Assembly: GCA_937924805.1 (NCBI GenBank) | Contig: CALDTZ010000085.1 | Location: 24,031-88,030, forward strand | Length of the DNA: 64,000 nt | Reading direction: 5' to 3' | DNA from: an uncultured Saprospiraceae bacterium | GTDB lineage: Bacteria; Bacteroidota; Bacteroidia; Chitinophagales; Saprospiraceae | Part shown: positions 1 to 8,166 of the stretch, one piece after another | How positions within the stretch are numbered: position 1 is the first letter of the stretch | Layout: each line of letters begins with the position of its first letter | Translations under genes and position numbers: made by a program | The notes under the pieces: model-generated | The model's database searches: none | The model's input: the letters and a program-made list of their open reading frames with translations, nothing else | What the model was told of the DNA's origin: nothing

Positions 1-2
1 TT

Positions 3-1076
3 CATTATCATAACTACTTAGAACTTGATAAAATATTAAGTGCTCAAACGACTAGAAGTGGGGCAATAGACGGCAAACCAGCTCATGAAGAAACTCTTTT
101 TATCATTGTTCATCAAGTATATGAGCTATGGTTTAAACAAATAATTCATGAACTTTCTTCCATCATTGATCCATTTGCAGCTGATTCAATTGATGAACAA
201 AATATTGGGATTGCCATAGGGAGACTAGAACGTGTTATTGAAATTCAGAAATTGTTAGTTCAACAGATTACAGTTTTAGAAACAATGACTCCTTTGGATT
301 TCTTAGATTTTCGAAACTATTTGTTTCCAGCATCTGGTTTTCAAAGTTTTCAGTTCAGAAAAATTGAAGTAATGCTAGGTCTTTTAGAAGATGAACGTAT
401 TACTTATGGTAATCATCATTATAGTTCACCATTCAATGAAGAACAAAAAACTGAACTCAAAGAACTATCAAAAGGGAGAACTGTATTCGAAACTATTGAG
501 AGTTGGTTAGAAAGAATACCTTTCTTGAAGTTCAAAAATTTTGACTTTTTAAGCCATTATAAGTCAGCGGTAAATAATATGATCACAAAAGAACAGGAAG
601 CTATCAAGGCTTCTTCTTTTTTGACAGATAAAGAAATAGAATCAAGGTTAAAAATGCTCGGTGATACGGACACCTATTTTGACAGTATTCTAGATCCAAA
701 GGTTCATGCAGAGAAATTAAAAAAAGGAGAGTTAAGACTTTCTTATAATGCAACACTGGCTGCGTTGTTAATTAATTTATATCGTGATGAGCCAATCCTT
801 CACAACCCATTTAGATTACTTATTTCATTGGTTGAGATAGACGAACTAATGGTTACTTGGAGATACCGACATGCTCAAATGGTTTTAAGGATGCTAGGGA
901 GGAAAATTGGAACTGGAGGTTCTTCAGGTCATGATTATTTAAATAAAACAGCTGAAAAGCATAGAATATTTACCGATTTTCACAATATTTCCACTTTACT
1001 CATTCCGCGGTCAGAGTTACCAACATTACCTGATGACTTAAAAAAAGAATTGAGTTTTAATTTTTCAAATAAATAA
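3..1076 (+). CDS. kynA: Tryptophan 2,3-dioxygenase, 5' end cut by window edge
   Basis: Heme dioxygenase that opens the indole ring of L-tryptophan to give N-formylkynurenine, the first step of the kynurenine pathway. The open frame runs in from the window edge (357 visible residues), so the true start lies upstream. An internal TTG at 252 would remove the substrate-binding N-terminal helices and is not the start. Visible family motifs are VHQVYELWFKQ near visible residue 42, with the active-site His; FRNYLFPASGFQSFQFRKIE; WRYRHAQMV, with the proximal heme-ligand His; and GTGGSSGHDYL. It is the first visible gene of a tight catabolic operon, and the next gene starts 3 bp after its stop. Assignment is secure from family motifs; the exact N-terminus cannot be seen. 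Confidence 0.95.
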   Translation, partial: HYHNYLELDKILSAQTTRSGAIDGKPAHEETLFIIVHQVYELWFKQIIHELSSIIDPFAADSIDEQNIGIAIGRLERVIEIQKLLVQQITVLETMTPLDFLDFRNYLFPASGFQSFQFRKIEVMLGLLEDERITYGNHHYSSPFNEEQKTELKELSKGRTVFETIESWLERIPFLKFKNFDFLSHYKSAVNNMITKEQEAIKASSFLTDKEIESRLKMLGDTDTYFDSILDPKVHAEKLKKGELRLSYNATLAALLINLYRDEPILHNPFRLLISLVEIDELMVTWRYRHAQMVLRMLGRKIGTGGSSGHDYLNKTAEKHRIFTDFHNISTLLIPRSELPTLPDDLKKELSFNFSNK

Positions 1077-1079
1077 TTT

Positions 1080-2522
1080 TTGGAGCAAATATTAAACTAT
1101 ATCGATGGCCAACTACTTCCGGCCACAAGTGGAGAAACACTCGATGTCTTTGATCCTTCAACAGGAAAAGTGTACGCTAAAGCTCCTAGTTCAAATGAAA
1201 AAGATGTTGAGATAGCTATAAATGCTGCAGAAAAAGCATTTCCAGATTGGAGTAATCGATCATTAGAAGAAAGATCTAGGTACCTAATGTCGATTGCTAA
1301 CAAAATTGAAGAGCAATTAGAATTCCTAGCACAAGCAGAATCAAAAGACAATGGAAAGCCATTTAAATTAGCCAAAAGAGTTGATATTCCTCGGGCTTCA
1401 AGCAATTTTAGATTCTTTGCTAATGCTATTACACAATATGCATCTGAATCCCATGAAATGCATGATTTGGCACTTAATTATACACTAAGAAAACCTTTAG
1501 GTGTAATCACCGCTATTTCACCATGGAATCTTCCTCTATATTTATTTAGCTGGAAAATTGCACCAGCTCTAGCAAGTGGAAATTGTGTTGTAGCTAAACC
1601 TTCTGAAGTAACTCCATTCACTGCATATTTGTTATCAAAAATATGTATCGAAGTAGGTCTTCCTAAAGGGGTGTTAAATATTTTGCATGGTTTTGGTGAA
1701 AACGTTGGTGCCCCGCTAACGAAACATAAAACAATTAAAGCAATTTCGTTTACAGGAAGTACAAGAGTCGGAGCAGAAATAGCAAAAACAGCCGCCCCTT
1801 TGTTCAAAAAACTGTCTTTAGAAATGGGTGGTAAAAACCCAAATATCATTTTCGCAGATTGTGATTACGAACAAATGCTTAAAACAACAATTCATTCTTC
1901 ATTTGCAAATCAAGGACAAATTTGCTTGTGTGGTTCTCGAATATTTGTTGAAAGACCGATTTACGAAAAATTCAAGGCTGACTTTCTGTTAAAAGCAAAA
2001 AAATTAAGCGTTGGTCATCCGAGTCATGATGATTCTAAGATTGGTGCAATCGTTTCTAAACCTCATTATGAAAAAATATTGCGTTATATTGAACTTGCAA
2101 AGGAAGAAGGTGGAACAATATTAACAGGAGGCAACGCTATCTTTCCGAAAGGCTATGAAGGTGGCTGGTATATAGAACCAACTATTATTGAAGGCCTTAA
2201 TTATAAATGCCGGGTCAATCAGGAAGAAATTTTTGGACCTGTAGTAAGTATAACACCATTCGATACAGAAGAAGAAGTTTTAAAAATGGCGAATAGTACT
2301 GAGTATGGACTATCAGCGACGTTATGGACTGAAAACTTGAGCCGTGGCCATCGAATGGCAAATTTAATTGATGCAGGAATAATCTGGGTTAATTGCTGGT
2401 TAATAAGGGATTTAAGAACTCCGTTTGGAGGTGTTAAAAACTCTGGTGTCGGAAGAGAAGGTGGTTTTCAAGTTTTAGATTTCTTCACCGAACCAAAAAA
2501 TGTATGTATCAAGTATAAATAA
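1080..2522 (+). CDS. 2-aminomuconate 6-semialdehyde dehydrogenase, TTG start
   Basis: NAD-dependent aldehyde dehydrogenase family, 480 residues. It is expected to oxidise 2-aminomuconate semialdehyde (or its hydroxymuconate analogue) to the acid, downstream of ACMS decarboxylase. Seen: ISPWNLPLYL (oxyanion Asn), the FTGSTRVG cofactor motif, LEMGGKNP with the general-base Glu, and GQICLCGSRIF with the catalytic Cys. The Cys-Leu-Cys context resembles the AMSDH/ALDH8A1 branch rather than generic ALDHs. The preceding stop is in the same frame only 3 bp upstream and the next in-frame Met is about 70 residues in, so TTG at 1080 is essentially forced as the start. ALDH substrate naming is usually soft, but the operon of HAO, ACMSD, KynU and KMO makes this call strong. 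Confidence 0.92.
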   Translation: MEQILNYIDGQLLPATSGETLDVFDPSTGKVYAKAPSSNEKDVEIAINAAEKAFPDWSNRSLEERSRYLMSIANKIEEQLEFLAQAESKDNGKPFKLAKRVDIPRASSNFRFFANAITQYASESHEMHDLALNYTLRKPLGVITAISPWNLPLYLFSWKIAPALASGNCVVAKPSEVTPFTAYLLSKICIEVGLPKGVLNILHGFGENVGAPLTKHKTIKAISFTGSTRVGAEIAKTAAPLFKKLSLEMGGKNPNIIFADCDYEQMLKTTIHSSFANQGQICLCGSRIFVERPIYEKFKADFLLKAKKLSVGHPSHDDSKIGAIVSKPHYEKILRYIELAKEEGGTILTGGNAIFPKGYEGGWYIEPTIIEGLNYKCRVNQEEIFGPVVSITPFDTEEEVLKMANSTEYGLSATLWTENLSRGHRMANLIDAGIIWVNCWLIRDLRTPFGGVKNSGVGREGGFQVLDFFTEPKNVCIKYK

Positions 2523-2534
2523 AAAGATAACATT

Positions 2535-3053
2535 ATGTCAAAATTATTTCCTGTAGTAAATTTTAAAGAATGGATCGAAGAACACCGTCATTTATTAAAG
2601 CCTCCAGTTGGTAATAAATGCATTTGGGATAATGGAGAATATATCGCAATGGTCGTAGGTGGACCAAATGCAAGAAAAGACTATCATTTAAATAAAACCC
2701 CTGAATTCTTTTACCAAGTAGAAGGTGATATCATCTTAAAAGTAATTGATGAAGGTCAACCAAAAGATATTCATATTAAAGAAGGTGAAATCTATCTTTT
2801 ACCCGCAAATATTCCGCATTCTCCACAAAGAGGTCCAAACACAATTGGTTTAGTAATCGAACAAAAAAGGCCTGAAGGAATGGAAGATGGGCTTGCTTGG
2901 TTTTGTGAAAGTTGTAATCATGAATTATATCGAGAACCGTTTAGACTTGCTAATATAGAAACAGACATGCCTGTCATTTTTGACAAGTTTTACAATAACG
3001 ACACACTAGTTAGTTGTGATAAGTGTGGGACCAAAATGCAAAAGCCAAGTTAG
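2535..3053 (+). CDS. nbaC: 3-hydroxyanthranilate 3,4-dioxygenase
   Basis: Cupin Fe(II) dioxygenase that opens 3-hydroxyanthranilate to 2-amino-3-carboxymuconate 6-semialdehyde (ACMS). At 172 residues it has the length of the bacterial single-cupin form. The iron triad is visible at H51, E57 and H95, the same numbering as the characterised Cupriavidus enzyme. A C-terminal rubredoxin-like iron site is present as CxxC (124/127) and CxxC (161/164), typical of the bacterial and fungal forms and absent from the vertebrate fusion form. It sits 12 bp after the dehydrogenase and 1 bp before the ACMS decarboxylase start, so the enzyme that makes ACMS is encoded directly next to the one that removes it. 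Confidence 0.96.
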   Translation: MSKLFPVVNFKEWIEEHRHLLKPPVGNKCIWDNGEYIAMVVGGPNARKDYHLNKTPEFFYQVEGDIILKVIDEGQPKDIHIKEGEIYLLPANIPHSPQRGPNTIGLVIEQKRPEGMEDGLAWFCESCNHELYREPFRLANIETDMPVIFDKFYNNDTLVSCDKCGTKMQKPS

Positions 3054-3054
3054 A

Positions 3055-4116
3055 TTGACAAAGAAAATAAATAGTCACGCACATCTACTTCCTTATCCTA
3101 GTCAGATCCCGGCGTTTATGAGGGAAAAGAAGTTGTTTTGGTTAACAAATGATCAAAAATTTATGTGCCAGGCTAATTGGCAGCGACCTATTACCGATCC
3201 AAGTTTTTTTCTTGAAGAAAAACTTCTTTGGATGGAAAAAAATAAGATAGATCACGAAATCGTATTAAACTTATCTCAACTTTATTGTAATGGATTTGAT
3301 AAACAAACGACGAAAGATGTTATCCGTTTTCAAAACGATTTCAATGCACAAATACAAGCTGACCATCCAACAAAGTTTACTGGTGGATTTGTAGTAAACC
3401 CTAGGTATATAGATGATGCAATAAATGAAATAAAGCGCTGTGTATCGGATAATAATCAAGCATTATTGTGTCTACCCACTCATTTCATAGATAAAAACAA
3501 TGATTGGTGTAGTATTGCGCATCCAGATGTTGAGCCAATATTTTCGCTAGCTGATACTTTAAATCTTGCATTAGAAATTCACCCATATGATGCTGAAAAA
3601 ATAATTCAATTAAAAAATATTAATTGGAGATTTCATCTTATTTGGATGTGTGCGCAAACAGCCGATGCTTATCATTTTTATACATTAAATAATTACCCTG
3701 AAAAATATCCTAACCTCAGGGTAAGCTTTGCTCATGGTAACCAATTTGGTCAAATGGGCCATGGGCGGAGAGTACAAGGTTTTGTCGGCCGCCCTGATTT
3801 ATTTGAAGGTAAAACGAACCCTGATGTACATTTAAAATCGAGCAATTTGTTTTTTGACACACTTGTACATGATCCATATGCGCTTAGAATGATAAAAGAT
3901 CGTCAAGGCATTAGCCAAATTATTGCTGGATTAGACGATCCTTATCCACTTGGAGAAATGGAATCTGTTAAAAACAGTTATCCGGGTAAAGTTATTGATG
4001 ATGCCTTAAATATGGAATTTATAACCCAAGAAGAAAAAAAACAAATTTGGTATGACAATGTTATTCGTTGGATTGCTGGACCAAATCATTTATCTTTTTT
4101 AGAAAGAATACAATAA
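3055..4116 (+). CDS. nbaD: 2-amino-3-carboxymuconate 6-semialdehyde decarboxylase (ACMSD), probable TTG start
   Basis: Zinc amidohydrolase-fold decarboxylase that turns ACMS into 2-aminomuconate semialdehyde, keeping it from cyclising to quinolinate. Seen: INSHAHLLPYP at the N-terminus with the HxH metal motif, EIHPYDAEK with the third metal His, and GLDDPYPLGE with the metal-binding Asp (family form GSDYPFPLGE). A longer frame opens at a GTG at 3016 inside the upstream gene. TTG at 3055 is preferred because it follows the upstream stop by 1 bp and puts the HxH motif close to the N-terminus, as in relatives, giving 353 residues. There is no in-frame ATG before the metal motif. The N-terminus is therefore inferred; the function is well supported. 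Confidence 0.93.
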   Translation: MTKKINSHAHLLPYPSQIPAFMREKKLFWLTNDQKFMCQANWQRPITDPSFFLEEKLLWMEKNKIDHEIVLNLSQLYCNGFDKQTTKDVIRFQNDFNAQIQADHPTKFTGGFVVNPRYIDDAINEIKRCVSDNNQALLCLPTHFIDKNNDWCSIAHPDVEPIFSLADTLNLALEIHPYDAEKIIQLKNINWRFHLIWMCAQTADAYHFYTLNNYPEKYPNLRVSFAHGNQFGQMGHGRRVQGFVGRPDLFEGKTNPDVHLKSSNLFFDTLVHDPYALRMIKDRQGISQIIAGLDDPYPLGEMESVKNSYPGKVIDDALNMEFITQEEKKQIWYDNVIRWIAGPNHLSFLERIQ

Positions 4117-4117
4117 T

Positions 4118-5383
4118 ATGATCAAGTTTGAAAGTGCTTTAGAGTTTGCTAAGAATATGGATATATTAGATCCATTATCAAAATTCAGATCACAGTTTTA
4201 TATTCCAAGGAAAAGTAATGGCGCTGAACATATCTATCTTACTGGTAATTCATTGGGTTTACAGCCAAAAACGACTAGGTCTTATATTGATCAAGAACTT
4301 CGAGATTGGGAAAAACTAGGTGTAGAAGGTCATTTTCAAGCACAAAGACCTTGGATGCCATATCACGAATTTTTAACGAAAGGAATGGCAAAAGTTGTCG
4401 GTGCAAACCCAAGTGAAGTGGTTGTTATGAATACATTGACTGTGAATCTTCATTTAATGATGGTTTCATTCTATCAACCAACAAAATCAAGGTTTAAGAT
4501 ATTGATTGAAAGTGATGCATTCCCTTCGGATCTTTATGCTGTGGAATCCCAGATAAAATTTCACAATCTTGATCCTAATGATGCATTAATTAAAGTTTTT
4601 CCAAGAAAAGGTGAAACGACCCTTAGGACAGAAGATATACTATCTACCATCGCATTACATGGAGATAGTTTAGCGTTAGTGATGATTGGAGGTGTTAATT
4701 ATTATACGGGTCAATATTTCAAAATAAAGGAAATTACAGAAAAAGCGCATAGTGTCGGAGCTTATGCTGGTTTTGATCTCGCCCATGGTGCTGGGAATAT
4801 TAAACTATCCCTACATGATGATGGGCCTGATTTTGCTGTTTGGTGTAGTTATAAATATATGAATTCAGGGCCAGGTAGTTTAGGTGGTTGTTTTGTACAT
4901 GATAGACATGCGACGAATCAAAATTTACCAAGATTTGCTGGTTGGTGGGGCCACAATAAAAATACGCGTTTCAATATGAGACAAGATTTTGATCCGATTC
5001 CTGGAGCTGAAGGGTGGCAACTGAGCAATCCTCCTATTTTATCTATGGCAGCAATGAAAGCTTCTCTAGATATCTTTGATGAAGTAGGGATGTCTGCTCT
5101 CGAAGAAAAGAGTAGAAAACTTTCTGCTTATATGGAGTATTTAATCAAGGAAATTAAGTCTGATAAGATACGAATTATAACACCTGCAAACCCAGAAGAA
5201 AGAGGGTGTCAAATATCAATACAAATTGAAAAATCAAATAAAACGTTATTTAAACGATTAACCGAGAAAGGAGTCATTGCTGATTGGCGTGAACCAGATG
5301 TTGTGCGTGTTGCAGCCGTCCCTCTATATAACAGTTTTGAAGACGTATTTTTATTTGTTGAATTATTAAAAGAATCGATGTAA
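4118..5383 (+). CDS. kynU: Kynureninase
   Basis: PLP-dependent hydrolase that splits kynurenine or 3-hydroxykynurenine to (3-hydroxy)anthranilate and alanine. At 421 residues it has the usual length. Visible hallmarks: LTGNSLGLQP near the N-terminus, FDLAHGAGN (the Asp/His environment of PLP), CSYKYMNSGPGSLGG with the Schiff-base Lys, WWGHNK, and the C-terminal DWREPDVVRVAAVPLYN. ATG is 1 bp after the ACMSD stop, and its own stop overlaps the next start by one base (TAATG), which suggests translational coupling. With the hydroxylase next door, the likely physiological substrate is 3-hydroxykynurenine. Confidence 0.96.
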   Translation: MIKFESALEFAKNMDILDPLSKFRSQFYIPRKSNGAEHIYLTGNSLGLQPKTTRSYIDQELRDWEKLGVEGHFQAQRPWMPYHEFLTKGMAKVVGANPSEVVVMNTLTVNLHLMMVSFYQPTKSRFKILIESDAFPSDLYAVESQIKFHNLDPNDALIKVFPRKGETTLRTEDILSTIALHGDSLALVMIGGVNYYTGQYFKIKEITEKAHSVGAYAGFDLAHGAGNIKLSLHDDGPDFAVWCSYKYMNSGPGSLGGCFVHDRHATNQNLPRFAGWWGHNKNTRFNMRQDFDPIPGAEGWQLSNPPILSMAAMKASLDIFDEVGMSALEEKSRKLSAYMEYLIKEIKSDKIRIITPANPEERGCQISIQIEKSNKTLFKRLTEKGVIADWREPDVVRVAAVPLYNSFEDVFLFVELLKESM

Positions 5384-6726
5384 TGTCTAAAATAACAATA
5401 ATAGGTGCAGGTCTTTGTGGTACACTGTTGGCTTTACGAATGGCTCAACGTGGGCATACGGTCGATTTATTTGAAAAGCGTGATGATCTTCGCAAGGAAA
5501 AAGATGCTGCAGGTCGTTCTATTAATTTAGCATTATCAAGTCGTGGATTAAAGGCACTTGCCTTAGTCGGAATCAAAGATGATATATTAGATCATTGCAT
5601 ACCCATGTATGGTCGACAAATTCATTTTCTAAATGGAGATGAACGCTTTTCTAAATATAGTGCCAGGGATAATGAATACATTAATTCAGTTTCTAGGTCT
5701 GGTTTAAATGGTCTACTTTTAAACAAAGCAGAAAACCATGAAAATATAAAAATCCACTTTCAACATCAATGTGTTTTTGTCGATATTGATCAGGCTATCG
5801 CCAAATTTAAAACAAATGATGGTGCCGTACATACTATAACCTCTGATGTATTAATTGGGACGGATGGTGCAGGTAGTGTTGTTCGTAAGTCTTTAATGAA
5901 AAGCACAACCCGTTTATTATTTAATTATTCCCAACATTTCCTAAGGCATGGTTATAAAGAATTGTCAATTCGGCCGGGGAAAAATGGTGAATGTTTAATA
6001 AAAAAGAATGCTCTACATATTTGGCCTAGAGGTAAGTTTATGATCATTGCCTTACCAAATTTAGATGGAAGCTTTACAGTAACAATGTTCCATCCATTTG
6101 GAGGTGAGTTTGGATTTGAGGCTTTAAATTCAAAAGAAAAGGTTCTTACTTTTTTTAAGAAAGAATTTCCAGACCTCGTAACTCTTATTCCCCATCTTAC
6201 AGAAGAGTATTTTGAAAATCCGACAGGTACTTTAGGCACTATAAAGTGTTATCCTTGGCAAGTTTACGGTAAAACACTCATTATGGGTGATGCATCGCAT
6301 GCAATTGTACCGTTTTATGGTCAAGGTATGAATGCTTCTTTTGAAGATGTAGTTGTCTTTGATAAATCCTTGGATAAATTTGGAAACAATTGGGAAAAAG
6401 TATTCTATGATTTTCAAGAAAATCGAGTAAAAGATGCAAATGCAATTGCTGATTTAGCTTTAGATAATTTTATTGAAATGCAAGATCATGTAGCAGATCC
6501 AAATTTCATAAAAAAAAGAAATCTGGAAATGAAATTGGAAACTACATTTCCTGAATACAGAAGTAAATACTCTCATGTAACATTCAATCCAGAAATGCCT
6601 TATCATAAGGCGAAAGCTTTGGGTAGAAAACAAGATGAACTTTTATTAGATTATTGTAAACAAGGATTGGATGAAACCTTGGACTTAAAAGAGATTTTTA
6701 AGGTTTTACAACAATTACAATCGTGA
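5383..6726 (+). CDS. kmo: Kynurenine 3-monooxygenase
   Basis: FAD- and NAD(P)H-dependent aromatic hydroxylase converting L-kynurenine to 3-hydroxykynurenine. Seen over 447 residues: the N-terminal dinucleotide fold IIGAGLCGTLLALRMAQRGH, the second FAD motif LIGTDGAGSVVRK, and MGDASHAIVPFYGQGMNASF with the GD motif and the KMO-type GQGMN sequence. The C-terminus lacks the membrane anchor of mitochondrial KMO, as in other bacterial enzymes, so it is probably cytosolic. Start ATG overlaps the kynureninase stop. Its own TGA overlaps the GTG of the following acetyltransferase, so all three are probably translated together. Confidence 0.96.
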   Translation: MSKITIIGAGLCGTLLALRMAQRGHTVDLFEKRDDLRKEKDAAGRSINLALSSRGLKALALVGIKDDILDHCIPMYGRQIHFLNGDERFSKYSARDNEYINSVSRSGLNGLLLNKAENHENIKIHFQHQCVFVDIDQAIAKFKTNDGAVHTITSDVLIGTDGAGSVVRKSLMKSTTRLLFNYSQHFLRHGYKELSIRPGKNGECLIKKNALHIWPRGKFMIIALPNLDGSFTVTMFHPFGGEFGFEALNSKEKVLTFFKKEFPDLVTLIPHLTEEYFENPTGTLGTIKCYPWQVYGKTLIMGDASHAIVPFYGQGMNASFEDVVVFDKSLDKFGNNWEKVFYDFQENRVKDANAIADLALDNFIEMQDHVADPNFIKKRNLEMKLETTFPEYRSKYSHVTFNPEMPYHKAKALGRKQDELLLDYCKQGLDETLDLKEIFKVLQQLQS

Positions 6727-7184
6727 TAGAAATTCGCGAAATAACGATGCAAGATCCATATTATCAAGATGAAAGGACCTTACGAAATATGATTCTGTTA
6801 AGGCCCATTGGTGTGGCAGATCATGCTTGGGAAATGCATGATGATATTTCTTGGCACTTTATTGCATTAAATAAGAATGAGGTGATCGGATGTGTTGTTT
6901 TAAAACCATTAGATTTAGAAAAAAAGCATGTCCAACTTATGCAAATGGCTGTTGACACTACTTTTCAAAAGCGAGGAATAGGACGAATGTTAGTCGAAAA
7001 AATTCAATCGTTTGTTGCTAAAAACAAGATAAAAGACATCGTTTGTCATTCTAGAGATTATGCCGTTCCTTTTTATCAAAAAATGGGATTCGTAATTTAT
7101 GGAGATCCTTTTGTTGAAGTCGGGATTGAACATCGACATATGCGATATATTACAAACCAACAGACCCTTGTTTATAATACGTAA
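6723..7184 (+). CDS. GNAT-family N-acetyltransferase, last gene of the tryptophan operon
   Basis: Single-domain GNAT of 153 residues. The acetyl-CoA loop is visible as VDTTFQKRGIGRMLVEKIQ around residues 79-97, and the C-terminal FYQKMGF motif is present. The GTG start overlaps the kmo stop (GTGA), so it is translationally coupled to the kynurenine pathway although it is not a known step of it. Substrate unknown. Acetylation of an amino intermediate such as 3-hydroxykynurenine, or a role outside the pathway, are both possible; this is inference from position only. No terminator hairpin is seen directly after it. Confidence 0.8.
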   Translation: MIEIREITMQDPYYQDERTLRNMILLRPIGVADHAWEMHDDISWHFIALNKNEVIGCVVLKPLDLEKKHVQLMQMAVDTTFQKRGIGRMLVEKIQSFVAKNKIKDIVCHSRDYAVPFYQKMGFVIYGDPFVEVGIEHRHMRYITNQQTLVYNT

Positions 7185-7217
7185 ACTTTTCTTAGCTCAA
7201 TTCCCATATTATACATA

Positions 7218-7244
7218 TTGCAGATTTTTTCGTTCATATCTTTG
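7218..7244 (+). promoter_or_regulatory. Candidate Bacteroidota promoter for the barrel protein gene
   Basis: The -7 box TATCTTTG (7237-7244) fits TAnnTTTG exactly, and a TTG lies at 7218-7220. The spacer is 16 bp, slightly short for this promoter class. It is placed 43 bp before the ATG at 7288 and suggests this gene is transcribed separately from the tryptophan operon. Confidence 0.5.
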
Positions 7245-7287
7245 TTTACGATAGTAAAAAATATAACTTGAATTAAATTATAGCACT

Positions 7288-8166
7288 ATGAAAATATTCC
7301 AATATTTACTTTTTGTGGCTTTGTTTGCTTTTTCAACGCAAACTTTTGCCCAAGAAAAATCAGGTCGATCTAAATACTATTCCATAAAAACAGCAAACGG
7401 AACTGCGCATATTGGAAAATTAATAAGCCAAGATGAAGAAAAAATTATATTAGATACTGAAAAAATGGGTGAAGTATCGATCCCTAAGTATGTAATTGAA
7501 GAGATGGAGGAAGTAAAAAAGGACAAGAAAGGAAACCTCCCCGAAATTAAACAGGATAATGAATTTGCTACGAGATACTTTTATACCACAAATGGTTTTA
7601 GTATTCCTCAAGGAGATGTTCATGCTACTTTTTCAGGAATTTCATTTGATGTACAAGTTGGGGTTACAGATAGGATTACTGCGGGTATACAATCCTCATA
7701 TTATGGGGTTCCGATTATTGGAACCATTAAATATAGCATACCATTTAATGAAAAGGTAAACTTTGCTGTTGGTGCCTTATTAGGGACAGGTTCTTGGGTA
7801 TTACCCGATTTTAGTTTAGCATTACCTTTTGCTGCAGTAACCTATGGTGATCGTAGAAATAATGTAAACTTCTCGGTTGGTTATGGAGCAACTTTTATGG
7901 GAGGTGAAGGGGTAGCAGATAATATGCTTATCTCATTTGGTGCTGCTCTTTCTGGGAAAACCAGATTTAGTTTGATCTTTGATTCTATGTTGGTACCAGG
8001 TTTTACAAATGAAAACTTAGGAACAAGTGGATTAATCATTCCTGGTTTTAAATTAAGGTCAAGAAAAAAGGCTAGAGCTTTCCAATTTGGATTTGGTGTT
8101 GGTGTTTTTGATGGGATATTAGTTCCTTTGCCTTTGCCATTTTTTAGATATTTACAAAAGTTTTAA
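7288..8166 (+). CDS. Predicted outer-membrane beta-barrel protein, unknown function
   Basis: 292 residues. The first ~21 residues form a clear Sec signal peptide (KIFQYLLFVALFAFSTQTFAQ). Residues ~28-75 look like a small SH3/LSm-like beta domain (KTANGTAHIGKLI, DTEKMGEVSIPK). From about residue 95 the sequence alternates hydrophobic and polar residues and is rich in Gly and aromatics (FSTRYFY-type strands, GVTDRITAGIQ, GVGVFDGI), as in small Bacteroidota barrels, and it ends in an aromatic residue (Phe), as barrels usually do. No specific family is recognised. Its end overlaps the convergent flippase gene by 4 bp. Confidence 0.7.
   Translation: MKIFQYLLFVALFAFSTQTFAQEKSGRSKYYSIKTANGTAHIGKLISQDEEKIILDTEKMGEVSIPKYVIEEMEEVKKDKKGNLPEIKQDNEFATRYFYTTNGFSIPQGDVHATFSGISFDVQVGVTDRITAGIQSSYYGVPIIGTIKYSIPFNEKVNFAVGALLGTGSWVLPDFSLALPFAAVTYGDRRNNVNFSVGYGATFMGGEGVADNMLISFGAALSGKTRFSLIFDSMLVPGFTNENLGTSGLIIPGFKLRSRKKARAFQFGFGVGVFDGILVPLPLPFFRYLQKF

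Noticed and set aside
252..1076. Separate 274-residue gene starting at TTG 252
   Set aside because: It is the downstream part of the tryptophan 2,3-dioxygenase frame, which is open to the window edge with clear family sequence before 252.
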